From positions 13,715,127-13,779,126 of the forward strand of contig CM041092.1 in NCBI GenBank assembly GCA_023079485.1: a stretch of 64,000 nt of DNA. Direction: 5' to 3'. Of the stretch, positions 42,845 through 56,590 are shown piece after piece; the first letter of the stretch is position 1; each line of letters starts with the position of its first letter. Source of the stretch: Archilochus colubris (Eukaryota; Chordata; Aves; Apodiformes; Trochilidae). A program made the translations under genes and the position numbers. The notes beneath the pieces were generated by a model, which saw nothing but the letters and a program-made list of their open reading frames with translations, was not told the origin of the DNA and made no database searches.

Positions 42845-43233
42845 TGTCATTTCAGCCTAGAGAAGAGGAAGCTCCAAGGTAGCCTTTTATAGTGACTTTG
42901 CAATATCTGAAGGGGGCCTCCAAGAAGGCTGGGGTAGGGGTTTTTACATGTGTGTGTTGTGAGAGGACAGGGGGAAATGGTTTCAAACTTGAAAGGGGGC
43001 ATTTAAGTTAGAGATTAGGAAAAAATTCTTTGGTGTGAGGGTGATGAGATGCTGGAAGAGGTTTCCCAAGGAAGTTGTGTCTGTCCCCTCCCTGGAAGTG
43101 TTCAAGGCCAGGTTGGATGGAGCCTTCAGCAACTTGGCCTAGTGGAAGGTGTCCCTGCCCATGGCATGGGGTTTGGAACTAGGTGATTTTGAAGGTTCCT
43201 TCCCACCCTGGCTATTCTGTGATTCTATGATCT
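42845..43233 (+). mobile_element. CR1 3' part, intermediate age
   Basis: GCCTAGAGAAGAGGAAGCTC, AGGAAAAAATTCTTTGGTGT, CCCTCCCTGGAAGTGTTCAA, GGCCAGGTTGGATGGAGCCT and the terminal ATTCTGTGATTCTATGAT tail give a continuous CR1 3' end of about 390 bases. The coding frame is broken. It is sense-oriented to CNTNAP5, 1.7 kb downstream of the younger CR1 but a different subfamily by its 3' tail sequence. Confidence 0.93.
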
Positions 43234-45273
43234 TAAAATACCAGCCATGGTTTTGGTAACTCCCATGTTCCAAAGGAGATGCATACAGTCTGCTAGCTAG
43301 GCAAATGAAGTTCAGAGTTTCAGTCTGCCAGATGTCAAACTGAGTCTGGTCGAGTACTGTCCTGAGTAGCCAATTTCTTAGCTAAGATTTTTACAATATT
43401 TTTCCATGTGTATTTAAGTACTTTGCTGTTCTTTGACTAAGCATAACACATTCAATATTCATATCAAGCCTTCAGTACTATACTTGGTGTTCCTGCATAT
43501 TTTTGTTCACACTATCCTTCTGGCATATGAATTGTCATTGTTTATTTGGTAACAAGGTACTGTCTTATTAATGCTTTCCCTTCAGTTTGTTTATCTGTGA
43601 ATTGTACATCTGCATTTCTCAGTGGTGTTCATTTAAAAAATGTTTTTCCCTTTGTCTGACATTTCTTCGTAACTAACAGCAAAAATACTCTGCTTTGGGA
43701 TTTCACTGCAGAACAGAGTATGTGGGTGACTGCCTCAATCCCTTTTGAAGCCTGCCTGTGTCAGGTGTGACCATCGCCATGGGGATGCTGGTACTTTGAA
43801 GAGCAAGGCTGAAACACCATGCTTCCCACTGCATCCTGAGAGTCTTTGATTTCTCCTTTCCTTCCAACACTGCTCTTAAAATGGTCTGGGTCTCCCTGAC
43901 TGCTTTCTTGCAGCTGCAAGACTTGCAGGTCACCCTGCAGCAGCTCTGGGCAGGGGCAGCTGGGGTCCCTGACTGACACAGCCGTCTTCAAACCTCAGCA
44001 GGGAAGCGACAGGGGAGGATGGGCTGACAGGACCTTTTGTACCTTGGCCAGGGGGAGCCTTAGCTTGGAAATTGTCTAATCCCCAGGTGTAATGAAAGGA
44101 TCCCTCCCAAACATTCGTTTAGGTGACATTGTGGTGAGAGTAATTTTAAAACTATCTACAGAAATAAAACATTCTGTATCGGATAAGTATATACATATTT
44201 TTTAAAAGTAAAATAAGCCATCTGTCATCCAGGCACATCACAATGGAGACTAAATTAGTCTGTCAACAGCAGAGCTGTCATAATCCATTTTTTGAGAGTA
44301 CAGATTTAATTTCCTGGCATTTAAAAAGATGATTGTATTATAGAGGTGAGAATGACGAATGTTCCCAGTGTTCATTGCCATGTACTTAAGCTTCTGATGT
44401 TGGAATGAGAAGAAGAAACTCCCATTGCATGTTGCTTTATTTGTTATTTAGAAAAATCCCTGTCTGAAACGTTATTACTCTGAGTCTGTAAGAACAAATT
44501 TGTCAGGCTTGGGGTATATAAGCAGAGGGTGAAACAGCCACCTCCGGTCTGCCTCCAGGACCTCTGAACATTTTGGTGGAAAAGTTTAATTGGTCTGTGT
44601 CACCATTTGTGCATATCAGTTTGTCCAAGGTCAATCCAGGGCTGGTTGCTGATCCAAACGGAATCCCTAGCTCTTATTGGCCTTTCCAATCTAACCAGTA
44701 TTTAAGTTTTCATCTTAGAATATGGCAATAATAATTATAGAGCTTATTGTTACAGTTTGGATCTAAGGTGCAAAGAATCACAAAACAATGAAATGAGTCC
44801 TAAATGATCTGGCAGTAAGTATTCCATCTACAATTTTTTATGACTGTGCAATTGTTGGGGGTGATAATAAGCATCTCACTGCTACATATTATCTGGGGAA
44901 TGAACAGTGTCAACACCACCCTATTAAATCAAGAATTAAATTTCTTTAGGTCTCTTTAATGTATTCTATTTATTATTTTACCATAAGCTGTTATCTCCCT
45001 CTGAGAAATTGAAAATTGTCAGCTATGCTTATTAGATCATGAGAATCCAATTTAGAAACATCAATACTACAGAAACTGGTTTGGTAATCATAACTAGTAC
45101 AGTTCAAATTCTGAATTTCTAGCTCAAGTGTATTTGCAATGTGTGATCATTTTCCAAACTATTTGGAAGTACGGTAGGAAAGGAATATTGGAAAATTTAA
45201 GGTTTACTTTTGGTTAATTTTAATTTTTGAGAAAAGTTATCTTAGTGTCCACTGCATTTGAAAAGGACAGTGA

Positions 45274-45366
45274 TCAAAACCAAAACAAACAAAACCAAAC
45301 CAAAAACTCCCAAACAAAAACAAAACAACGCACCCCCCACACCCCCAAAGGAAAACCAAAAACAAG
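45274..45366 (+). repeat. A/C-rich low-complexity tract
   Basis: About 90 bases of CAAAAC-like units with a CACCCCCCACACCCCC core and almost no T or G. It gives rise to a spurious lysine/proline-rich frame. Confidence 0.82.
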
Positions 45367-46384
45367 CTGCTTTTGATTTGGGACTCACACTCCTAGTTGT
45401 ATCTATGGCAGTAGGATACTGCTGGGTGGAGGGGGAGAGGTTTACTTTCCCTGGTCTCCCAGTATTAAAACTGAATCCTGGGTATCACCATAACCTTTGC
45501 ACTGAGTCCAACAGCCAGTACTATTTAAATACAGATAAGGGGTGCATCTTACTCCATGAGTAACAAGTTCAATCATCCATCCATTGGAGAGAGAAAGCTT
45601 TACATGGATTGCTCCCTGGGGATTATTTGCACAAGTTCAAATTCTTCAAATCTTTGCACAAAGTACAATCTGGGGGTTTTTAGCTGAAATAGAACCAGAA
45701 ATGAAAACTGAAAAATAAAAGTGGTCTGAAAGAGAGTAGAGGTTTTATAAATTAGGGACTTGAATGCAAAGGAAACAGTTGTTAAATATTCAGGAAAACT
45801 GAGCTTTTATCTGCCAGGGAGCTTCACAATGAAACTTTAGGTGTGTGCTAAATGAGTTATCATGGAGACTCCAGGTGTACTGGTTCGGGCAAAAGTAAGA
45901 TGGGAAGCCAAAGCCAAATATCATTATGGTAGTCAGTGAAAAACTGAATAAAAAGATGTGTTATTGGAAAAGATGGATATCTGACTTTGCAAATCTTTGT
46001 GCTCAGCCATGTGCTTTAAAACTACAGCAGGGCTACAGTCTCTTCTGGTGTAAGGACTGTAATTAAAGCAGTTGGATTAACAGGTTCAAGGTACTTCAGA
46101 GAGCAGAACAGTGGTGAAATTACTTCTATTTAAAACTTGTCAGGCCCTTACAGTCTATCAAATCAAGGCTTAAGTTTCTTATGCAGAATCGAACTAAGAG
46201 GGACTCCAGACCTAAGTGCAGGGTGCAGATAACAGCTACTGTGTGTGCTCTGGCTGACTAGCCACAAGGGTCTTGAGGCAGGAATTAGAAAGTGAAATTC
46301 TGTAGTTGATTTTACACAGAAAGTCAAAATATCTTATTATAATGACATTGAAATCTCCTAATGCCTGTCTGGCATTGAAGTCTG

Positions 46385-46403
46385 AATCATAGAATCATGG
46401 ATC
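46385..46403 (-). mobile_element. Possible CR1 octamer scrap, antisense
   Basis: AATCATAGAATCATGGAT resembles the reverse complement of the CR1 terminal octamers, but nothing alongside supports a longer element. It could be chance. Confidence 0.35.
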
Positions 46404-46784
46404 TATAGCTTGAACCTTGATCAATCAAAATGTGTATTTATAGTTTTGCTAGGAGCTTCTGTAGGGATGTACTGAGTGTGGCTTGAAAAAAATTCAGGAT
46501 AGTTATGTTTCAGATTTGTATTTTTGATTTTCTAGCTTATGAGTCTTTATCTCCCAGGTGATACAAGAGAACATGTAGAACTGTGTGATATTGATGTGAC
46601 TGGGAATAAAGTGTTTATTTTATAAATCCTGATACAAAGTTTGACAAGGCATTTCTTAAGCACCTGGTAAAATGAGAAGTGAGAGCTAAAGGGAAAGATG
46701 GCCATTGTGATCAGGGAGTAAAGCAGTGTTCAAAACGAATGCTCTGATGGGATGAGTTGTTGATCTGAAAAGCTCTTTTAATTT

Positions 46785-46830
46785 GAGATACTTAACACTG
46801 AATGAGATACTTAACACTGAAAGAGATACC
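46785..46830 (+). repeat. 19-bp tandem duplication
   Basis: GAGATACTTAACACTGAAT (46785-46803) is followed at once by GAGATACTTAACACTGAAA (46804-46822) and a partial third copy GAGATACC. The near-identity suggests a recent slippage event. Confidence 0.93.
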
Positions 46831-48588
46831 TGAGGGAGAAATTGGGGCATATGTGTTTTACAGAGGATTATAAGGGCTTGGGAGACATCTTAAACTCCAT
46901 GAGCTTTGTCCATGCCTGAACACCACCAGTGCAGCTCGTCCTACTGAATGGGGACGAGCACACCCAGTATTTAGGGAAGCAGCTCTTGGTATGGAAAGTC
47001 AGGGCTCGCAGGCTACATCAGTTTCAGAAGACAGCTCTGGGAGGATTTTACATTTCTTTGTGAAACACAGCAGTGGCTGTTTAAAAAATTCTTAAAGAGC
47101 ACTGCAAAACTGTCAGCACAGGGTCACATGTTAGAAGGGATTCTGTGGGGAAAAAAAGGCATTAAAAGACATCCGTTCTCTTTGTGATCAAGTAAAATAG
47201 ATATTTGTGATGTTCAGTTTCCCTTACTAAATCTGGTATTTTTTAGTAAGCTGTTTCTTGTTTTATCTTCATGGAATAGGCACTGTTACCAGCAACAGAC
47301 CATCAGCCAAATTCTGCCCCTGCAGCACCTTTTACACTTAACCTGTCATACCTGGCTGTGAGGCCCAAGCCAGACCTGCAGGGGGGTAGCATGGGTTCAG
47401 GTGTGCTGCTGACATCCCTTCCCATCCAGCAAACAGCTTCATCCTGACTGCCTGCAGGAGCTCGGTGGCAAGAACTTCAGTGCTATTGCTGCATGATAGT
47501 GCAGCTCGTTCCCAGAAGGGCCTGAGGAAACACAGCAGGGGCTGAAAATCATAAGCTGTGGTTTTCAGTGGTTCTGGCTCAGTGAAACGGATGTTGCTGC
47601 ATATTATAATTTTATTTTCAGCGGTTGGTATAAGTCAAAATTAGTCCAAAAAAAGTGTGAGAGGGTTAGGGAAATAAAACTGATCTTACTTCTTTGAGAC
47701 AAAAGACAACTCAAGAGTTTCCCTTTTAAAATTATATTTTCTAAAACTACTTGAGCAATATTTTAATGAGAAAACAACTTTGCATAAGCAGACTATAAAT
47801 AGCATTATTTTGTTGATTTCGTCCCATTTTGGTGAACACTTTAAAATTTTAAAAACAAATAACGGAATGAAAATATAAACTCTATTACATGTGCTTCACA
47901 AGAAGAAATTAAATCACTATTTTTTGTTTGTAGCTTTGGGGTTTTTTAGGTTTTTTAGATTTAAAAATAATTCTTGAAAATTGTTCCTGGGTTCTATTCT
48001 GAATGAGTGATAAATGTGACTCCTTTACTAAGAAGCTGCAATTACTGCAAATGTTGTTTGACATTAAAATGTGTGCATTTGTTAACAGTTCCATAATTAC
48101 ACTTGAATTACTTTTGAAAGTGAGGCTCTCTTACATACCTCAGTGGGTGGTGACTCAATGACAACTACAGCAATGGTTGCCTGTTATTTCAAAAACAACC
48201 ACATGTCCCTCTACATCAGAGAAGTATGGCACAAACTAGAATGTAAATACCAAGGCAGTTTTCAAAGTTACAGATCTGGGTTCTTAACAGTTGCAGGTGG
48301 CTGACTGGTTTTTACTTTTGTATGATAGTTCTGATTGCATAAAGGGAAGAATGACTTCAGAGAGATCTTGTCATTCATTGAACCATAAAGACAGCTTCAA
48401 GTTGTTATCACTGGAGCAACAGAGCCTTTTTCAGCAAGTGGAATGGCATAACTTTATTCTGAAACAAGCAATTGCCTCAGCCTGCAAAGACTTTGAGCAG
48501 AGCTTGCAGTGGATGGTGCACTTGAAATGCCAGTGTCTGCATAAGAAATACCATTTTCTCCTTCATGCACTGTACAGCATAAAATAGC

Positions 48589-48638
48589 AAAAAAACAAAC
48601 AAACAAAAACCAACCAAAAAAACCCAAAAACCCCTAAA
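48589..48638 (+). repeat. A/C-rich low-complexity tract
   Basis: CAAA and CCAAAA units over about 50 bases. It is intronic simple sequence. Confidence 0.82.
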
Positions 48639-51181
48639 ATCCAGTTTAGAAGTATGTAGTACCAAATATTTAAGATACTGACATGTGAAATTTCCAGTGT
48701 ACAGCTACAAAATAAACTATCCACCAAAACAGCTTTTCTCTGAGTCATGAGAGTTAGAATTATGTTTTATGTGCAGGAGCTCAAGGTTAATAGCCCTTTC
48801 CCACCTCTCCTTCTACTCCCTGGTATTTACTGCTGGAATTCCTCAAAAGGAAAATATACCAAGATGGATTTTCTTCTGACAGACGTGACTGTAGCTTCAG
48901 AGAATCTTGTGCATCCTTTCAGATTTATACCAGTTGAGCCACCTAGCTCTATACATCCTTCTCTTCCCTAAGTTGCAGTGCCAAAGAAGCCATCACAATG
49001 TGGGTAGATCATCTCTGTTTGCACATGCCCATCTTATTAACGGATGAATCTTCATATCTTTACCTGTTCTTTTGAAAAAAGTACATCTGGGCTCCTGCCA
49101 AAAGAAACAGTCAGAAAAAACCAAAACAGTAAGAAAAGGTCTGTGATGAAGAATGGGTTTCTAGATGTGCCAGTTCACTGGCAACATATTAGTTTTATGT
49201 CTCTACCCATTGCACCATCCTTTGTCTTCAAAAAAACTTGGAAGATAATTCAGGGGAAGCAATTAGCATATTCCCTAATGAGACAAGATAAAGTGTCCTG
49301 CAATGATGATGACAGCAAATTCACTAAGTGAACTGCAGTTTGAGAACTTTGCAAATTGATCAAGCCAGGATTCCTTGATTGCTCACTTAATTGCCTGTTA
49401 CGGGCTCTCTCCTGACCCTCTGTATCCCAGTTGCTTTTGTCAGCACTTCAGCGACTGAGGGTCTCTCAGCCCCTCAGGTTATGAACAGTGGAAGAATAGG
49501 TTCTGGTTTGGGGATTTTATTTCATTTGCATTCAGTATATGCTCTTGGCCAGCTATCAGAGGGGAAATTTAGAGATCTTGTGGACTACTGTAGTGTCCAT
49601 GCTGAGTACTTTAACCAGCTTCTTAGCTCCAAGAAAGGTAATGCTGTGCATATTTAATGCTTTGTGGTGTTCTGCCTGCTAGAGATGTCTGGCCAGGAGA
49701 GAAATTTACAAAAGGAAAGCATATTTTGGTGAGTGATAAAAGTGATTGACTGGTGAGACTCTTAACTTCATAGTCATTTGGGATTGGAGCCCCTAGAGCT
49801 GTGATTTTTTTTTTTTTGATTTTTTTTTATGAAAAAATTATAAAAATCCAAGTGATGAACTATGTTATATGGAATACTTCATAATTCAAGTCAGACAGAT
49901 GTACTTTACACTGACCATTTAAACCTTTCTGAAATTAGAGAAATTACTTTCAGGGAGTGAGGGGAAAGAAGGAATATGAGTCCATAAGTGTACAGGAGTG
50001 GAAGTGAGGAAGTGAGAGCAATTTCTGCTTTCAGCTGGACAGTCTGGGACTGCATTTCAGAAGTGGCAAAGAAGTTCTCTCCTTGCATTTGGCCTGAAAA
50101 TTGTGAGGATCAAGAGCGCTGGGAACTTTGCAGTCGTATTTACAACCTCAACACAGCAGATATTATGCCATATGAACTTAAACTTTACTGGCCTGGAAAA
50201 GATTTGCAGTTGCTGACAATTGAGTTATTGACAGGTTCCCCATAGTATCTCCCAATCTCTGTGTGCCCTGTGTTTGCTGTATAATGATGTACAAGTGTGC
50301 AAACAGTATCTAAGTGTGCTCTTAAAATTAAGAGGTAGGAGAAGGTAGATTTACCTTAGAGCAGCCAAAGGTTAAGTCCAAATATATTTCTATGTGTTCT
50401 GCTACTAGTACCATGGAAAAGCTCACTTCAGCATTAGGGGTAATTATGTTTGCTTGCATTTCTGCTACTGTGTCTTATGAATAACTCTGCCTCATAGGAA
50501 GAAAAAAGGAATTAGTCTTGATCTATCTGCTAAGTCAGTTTGGTTTTTTTATTGTATTTGCTGACAATTAGTTGAACAATCATAAAATGTTTCAGAGAAT
50601 AACCTTGTCAGTATAATCAGGTAAGTGCTTAAGTGGGTGGAAAAAAATCATTCCTTCTTCTTGGTAAGGTTACTGTTGTTTAAGATCCCGGTTCACACAT
50701 GTGACATTCTGATACCTTTTAAGTGCCTCTCTGGGGGAAGAGTTCTCCTTGCCCCATGTGAAGTAAACAGTTGTGATGCTTTGCCTGAAAGCATGCCTCA
50801 AATGCAAGTATTTAGTACTTGCCTGTGGGAATTTTAGTTTGTGTTCTTGCTCTGGGTGGATTTCTGTGCTTGTTTTATTAACCGCTTGGATTTTCATGAG
50901 CACTAGCCCTCCACAGGTGAATGTTGATAAGCAAAGAGCAAGAGTTCACTGTATAAAAATAGGTCTAAAGCTCAAAGATGTCACCCAGGTGGTAGACCAT
51001 ATCAGAGCTTGAGCTTTTCTGTTATGGTAAAATCGTTTGGTTTCTTTTGAGTAGCAGTTGTTGGTAGGGGTTTGTAGCTACCTGTTGGCAATGTCCTGCA
51101 GGGAAGCTGAAGACTGACAAAAGTATGTGATGTCATCTCTGTTGACAAGATAGTCATGTTGAGTGCACATCCAGATAGCAA

Positions 51182-51217
51182 ATATACATATACATTTGTG
51201 TATGTGTGTATGTATGT
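51182..51217 (+). repeat. Imperfect TATG/TACA microsatellite
   Basis: ATACATATACA followed by TGTGTATGTGTGTATGTATG, alternating purine and pyrimidine. It is 340 bases before the acceptor at 51555. Confidence 0.75.
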
Positions 51218-51555
51218 CTTTGAAATACCATTTTGTGGATGCATATATGTATCACTGCATAACAAGAGGATGACGTGTTTGAAAGTCCATATCTATTTAC
51301 CTAAATATTTGCGTACTTTAATCCAAAATAAGACAACTATCCATGTTTTTAAAGCCAGGATATTTTAAGTTCAAGTAAGTAGTTAAATACATGCCTGATG
51401 TTGAATATGGACTTGGGTTCAAATGCAGTAAACTCTTTCACATGCTAATTATCAGTGACCCAACATTTCGTTATGATAATGATTAAAGTTGTACTCATGT
51501 ATAAAACATGTTTGGTTTCTTCTTGTTTGTGATACAATCACTCTCTCTCTTAAAG

Positions 51556-51675
51556 CTATCTATGAACACTCTTGTGAGGCTTACCGACACCAAGGAAAGA
51601 CATCAGGTTTCTTCTACATCGATTCTGATGGAAGTGGACCACTTGGACCACTCCGTGTATTTTGCAATATAACAG
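51556..51675 (+). CDS. CNTNAP5: CNTNAP5 exon (about exon 12): start of the fibrinogen-like region
   Basis: It completes a split serine codon, then reads [39 protein letters not shown] and ends one base into the next codon. The pattern C-x3-YRHxG-x4-GFFYID-x9-LxVFCNIT is the start of a fibrinogen C-terminal-like fold, with the first cysteine pair visible. NIT is a candidate N-glycosylation site. GPLGPL matches CNTNAP5 where CNTNAP4 reads GPLEPF as I remember it. The length is 120 nt, phase 1 at both ends. The acceptor is CTCTCTCTCTTAAAG (AAG, not CAG); the donor is GTAATG. Confidence 0.94.
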
Positions 51676-53320
51676 GTAATGGCCTAACATTGTCTTCGTT
51701 GCTTTGTGTTGGCTGTATTGTTACTGAAGTATCTCTGTGTTACTGAGAAGACCTCACAGCCATAGTTCTCTCAGTAGGGGGGAAAAAGCAGAAGTTTGAA
51801 GGACTCACCTTGTGCTGCTGCTACATGGTGTTTACAATGGTATTTGCACCTCATAAAGGGCACTGCTGAAATATTTTTCATAATAATATAACTTTTAATT
51901 GTATGTTTGTTTTTTACTAAAGATGTAGAAACTTAGAGTTCAAACCCTCTTTTGTAACTGAATGGTTTCTCTGCTTTCCTAGAACACTATAATTGGAAAT
52001 GATCATTAAACTGCTTGTACTGAGATAGCTGCAGCCCTTCTCACTCTGATTTAAGCAAAAATACGAGTGGTCATATGAATGTGCTGCATTTGAGATCCCA
52101 AAGAATAAAAACCTTATTTGTCCAGGATATCTACATGGAGGAGAAGGCATGGATGCTCTTTGGAGAAGCGATGCCAAAGAGACAGGTAGCCAAACAAGTG
52201 CCTAGCAAGGTGACCTGTTGATTGAGATTTGTCAACCTTTTGGTTCTGGAGCTTTAAAAAAGAGTTTCAGATGAGTGTACCTGTGCAGCAGACTCAGTGG
52301 GTCCTCTTGTGTATATAGGACTGTTGTGCAAGGGTATGAGAAGATTCCATAGTCCATATTGTGGATTGGGGTAGATGACAGAACATCCTTTTGCTTTTTA
52401 TTTTTTTAAATTGACAGGAGTGTGGCCAGGTTTGGATGAAATACTATTTTATTCCCCATTCTGAACTGCTAATTTTGCTTGAGCTGCTTTGCCACACGTT
52501 ACCTCCACACTCAGTCCTGAAGACTAAGGACTCTGGATATTTATATTTTATCCTTAATCTCCTTGTACTTAAAGTGCCTCAAATTAAATTTTCATTTTTA
52601 TTTAATTGAGCAATCATTGTGTTAATTAAATGCACAACAGTTAATTATTAAATATGTTTTTTATTCAAGTGTAACAAATGAATCTCCTTCACTGATGTTG
52701 AATCTTGTAAGATTTGAAACAGTTTCACCTTTCTGTCTGAATATCCTTCCTTGATCTCCAGTATGGGAAATATGCTCATTTTTATTATTTCTCCTATAAA
52801 TACGTGTGATCAAAACACTGTCAGTTCTTTTTATCTCTGTTGAAGAAGTAGGATTTTTGACAAACTTCTTTCAGAAAGCATCTGCTTTCCTCAAATAAAT
52901 TTTATCTGGCAGATATCCAAAAAGCAGGTAGGTGATTTTCTCTCTGTCTGTAATGAACTTGCTGACATTCTTATATTATTATTTTATTTTGGTTAGGAGA
53001 AAAGTGGAAATGCACACAGCTATGGAAAACTTCCTAGTCTGGAAAACTTTTTTTCTTTTTAGTGTTTCTTCTATTCTCCTAGAAGTCTTATTTGAGGTTG
53101 GGGGTGTGTGTCATTTGTCACAGACTTCTCAGTTACTTCTGTTGAATAAAAGAAGACTGTGACACAGAAGGAAATTGCTATTTTACAGCTTTCCAGAGAA
53201 TTTAAGATACAATTGTGTTATGCTTCTGTATCATCTAAATGTGGTTTGGGTGCCTTAATCACCAGAACTTATTTTCTCTCTGGAAACATACCTTGTTGTT
53301 CTGATGATAAAAATTGTTTA

Positions 53321-53382
53321 TAATAATAGATTAGGTAATATAAGTTATAATAATAAATAGGGTATAATAATAATAGATTAAG
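53321..53382 (+). repeat. TAA-rich degenerate simple repeat
   Basis: TAATAATAGATTA occurs twice, with ATAATAATAAATAG between. It is an old trinucleotide expansion. Confidence 0.78.
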
Positions 53383-54737
53383 TGTAAGTATTGAAAAAGT
53401 AACTCAACTTTATGTACACAGGGATGGATACTGAATTTGTTTTTCTTTTCATGTAACACTTTTGCATAATATTCTGAAAAGATCAATGTTTGGGAAAAGT
53501 AAAAAAATGTAATTCTGTGTTGTTATATTAGAGACATACAAGGAACAGAGAAAAAAAGTCAATGTTATTGCTTGGTGACATAAATCCATACCACACCTCT
53601 TGTGAATGGAAAAATGTAGGTGTTCAAAAACATGGATGGCTTCCATGTATATACTCCTCAGTATGTAGAAATTTAAAGGACAGTGGGGGGTACTGTCAGA
53701 GAAAAACATGGAGTTGATCAGTGGCATAAAACGAACAAATAGGGATTCATTCTTTTTTCATGCTAAATGGAGCTAAGGGGCATTTAAATTATTATATAGC
53801 AGGATTTGGGATTGTTTTATTTCTTTTCTTTTTCCTGATGCAATGAATAATTCAACTTGAAACTTACTACCATAGAACATCAAGGAGAGGAAAAAAACAA
53901 TAAAACACGTAGGGAAAAGCCCCAGTCTTGCCTGAGAGATTCAGAAGGTGCAATTAAACATGGAAGTTTGGTTCCATCTCCCAATTCAGGCAGCTTTGAG
54001 GCAGAAACCACTGGGAAATCGGAATGAGTTCCAGGGCAAGCTTTTGCCTTCCCTGGGTGTCTGTTCACACTCAAAGGCAGAGTTGGGCTCATGTGCTAAA
54101 TGAAGCTTTGCTTTTACTCAGGCTGGCAGTGCCTTTTGTGTACAGTTCAAGCAGCAGTAGCCTGTATGCTCAAAACACGTTCAGGCTGAAGAATTTTGAA
54201 GTGGAATGGAAAATGTGAGGAAATGACTCATTAAGTGCTTTTAAAAGTTAGAGGTGCAGTGAGCTAATGACTTCTGGGAATTACAATGCCTTGAATCTGT
54301 TCATCTGCAGGATGAACTCAAAGGAATCAGATCATCAGAAATGAGCAGTATCATTGCATTTAGAGAGGAGAGTTCTTCCTTAATGATCGCTTATATTAGT
54401 TTGAAATCTTTTCTAATTTAGCTGTTTATTTGAACAAATAGGGATCTTATTTGTAGCCAGCTACTAACCAGGACAGATTAACACCAGCTTTCTCACATAG
54501 TGGTGTCTATTATAAGCATCCAATATGTGATGTGGATATGGGGAGTATAAGCTTCACAAGTTAATTTATTGTGTCTGTGGTTCAAGTGATCTCTCTGCAG
54601 TCTGTCAGCTTTAACAGCCTACTGATGCATAAAAATTCTGAGAAACCAGAAAATTGCAATTGTCTATGTTGAGAGGAAATTGGACAATCATACAAAGACA
54701 AAAAAGGAGAGAGAAATAAGGGAAATTTTACAGGGGG

Positions 54738-54788
54738 AAAAAAAATAAAAAAGAAAAAAAAGGAAAAAAAGTATCAAAAAAATAAAAC
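54738..54788 (+). repeat. A-rich low-complexity tract
   Basis: About 50 bases of A with scattered G and T, after a GGGGG run. It is intronic simple sequence. Confidence 0.82.
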
Positions 54789-55075
54789 CAATTTTCAGCT
54801 TAGCAAGAAATTTAACAGTTGGGTGTCACAGGCTATCTGCTGCTACCTGAGTGGGTAAATATATTTATTCATTGTCTGGAGAAGTGGCTGAAAAAACAAG
54901 GTGACAAAAATTATAGGTGACTTGCAGTTATTTTAGTTGGTCAAGAAGGAAGGAAAGTGTGTGAAGCACTTTAGGGGGATTTTATCTTGAAGGCTGTTTA
55001 TTTCTAATACATAAAATGCATTGTTGAAGTAGAAGTTTGTCAGGAACAGTAAAGTACCTAATTAAAGGCGCAGAA

Positions 55076-55114
55076 ACATATAAAAGTATATAAAGATATA
55101 TAAAGATATAAAAG
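55076..55114 (+). repeat. Tandem TATAAAGA-type repeat
   Basis: ACATATAAAAGTATATAAAG followed by ATATATAAAGATATAAAAG, about four imperfect copies of a 10-12 bp unit. It resembles TATA boxes only by composition. Confidence 0.78.
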
Positions 55115-56212
55115 AGTGCTTAAAAGTAAATAATCCAGGGCTATTTAGATTGGAAAGATCCAGAGAGAATGTGCCACAATGACAGAAGATGTTCATCTGT
55201 ATTTTCTTACAATAGGAATAAAGAGACAGTTCACTGGCAGCTGAAAGAAAACAAACTCAAAACTAGATTTAAGAAAAAAAGAGAGAACCTTATTAACATA
55301 ATGTTTTCTTCACCTTATATATCCGTTATACACGAAGCAAAGTCACTTTCACAGGGAAATTAATCAATTGTAAGCAGTAATGAGGAATCCATGCCAAATA
55401 TGCATTGTGTGTGAGAGGTGAACCTGGTGTGTGTGCCCAAACCATGACTGTAGGATGCTATAAACTGTGAGTATTTGTGTGGGTCCATTCATTTTTAATT
55501 TGGGATAATTTCATTCAGTGCAGTGCAAACATAGCTAGTGTGCTTCCAGGGCCATCTGCATAAGAGTATGAACTGTCCCTCCTTGCTTTACTTGGATTCT
55601 CCCATCATCCATGGTGCTCAGTAGTCAGGTTTTTGCATGAAGTACAGAGAAAATGTATCCTATCATGCTTTGGGGTAATGAACAACCACCAGCTCTGAGA
55701 AAGAAATTTTCCCCGTAGGCCAATTGTTTGATAATTAGCCCAGTTGAATTAATTAATCTTCACTTCCCACTGAAGTGATTGATAACAATCAATACACAAA
55801 TGTCCAATGGACCCTCTGAACCTCTGGTCTGGCAGTCTTTCTATCATTTTGAGGTTTATTCTTTTTCTCTTGTTGCTTAGAAATCTATTGATCTGTCTGG
55901 AGTGCTACTGAAATACTAATAATCATATTCTCCAGTGCAAAGTCTATAGAGATGCAAAGTACATCCATGTACTTGTTCTGCTGCCAGGTATGGAAAGTGC
56001 TTGTAATAATCTTTCCTCATCTCCTTCAGAGTAAATTCTGCCCTTGATATATGAAAGCCTTGCCAACAGTACATGTGAGTCATTCTGTCACTGTGCTTCT
56101 TTACTGGTGCTGTTTAACTGTATGCAGACCCTGGGCTGTCAAATCAATAATGCTTAGAAATTGCCATGACTAGATCAATGGCTATTTTGATCTTAGCCAT
56201 GTTTTGGACAGT

Positions 56213-56255
56213 CCTTTTTTCTTTTTTCTTTTTTTTGCCTTCCTTTTTTGCCTCC
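56213..56255 (+). repeat. Pyrimidine-rich low-complexity tract
   Basis: CCTTTTTTCTTTTTTCTTTT with further C/T sequence over about 40 bases. It is not followed by a credible exon although it resembles an extended acceptor tract. Confidence 0.78.
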
Positions 56256-56547
56256 AGAGATGCAGATGGGGGAAATACAAGTTCTTAAATCCTTATTCTA
56301 GGTCCAAACTGCTAGCCCAAGATCTGTTTTCTTCAAACTACTATAATAAAAAAATATTAATGAACAAGAATAAATCTCTCCTTTCTGCAGATCTTCTCCG
56401 TTTGTTGTCTCCTCTCAAAATGCAAATATTGCTTATTTTTCTGATGAAAGCAAAGTAAATCTTTATTTTCTTTGTTTCAGAAAACTGTCTCATTTTGTAT
56501 TCAAATCTCGGACAAAGTAAAGCATTCTAAGAAAATATGAAAGAGAT

Positions 56548-56590
56548 TGCCAAAGTTATACTTGCAGTTTGCCAAAGTTATACTTGCAGT
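56548..56590 (+). repeat. 22-bp-period tandem duplication
   Basis: TGCCAAAGTTATACTTGCAG occurs at 56548 and again at 56570, identical over at least 21 bases. It appears to be a recent duplication. Confidence 0.94.

Noticed and set aside
49391..50245. Two plus-strand frames (88 and 85 codons) in the intron before exon 51556, considered as a possible retrocopy.
   Set aside because: They do not join, match no protein I know, and lack flanking signs of retroposition such as a poly-A tail.
55076..55114. TATA-box-like series as a promoter.
   Set aside because: It is a simple repeat with no initiator, CpG content or downstream first exon.
56213..56255. Long pyrimidine tract as the acceptor of an unlisted exon.
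   Set aside because: The sequence after it shows no CNTNAP-like coding, and the known exons on either side already join in phase.
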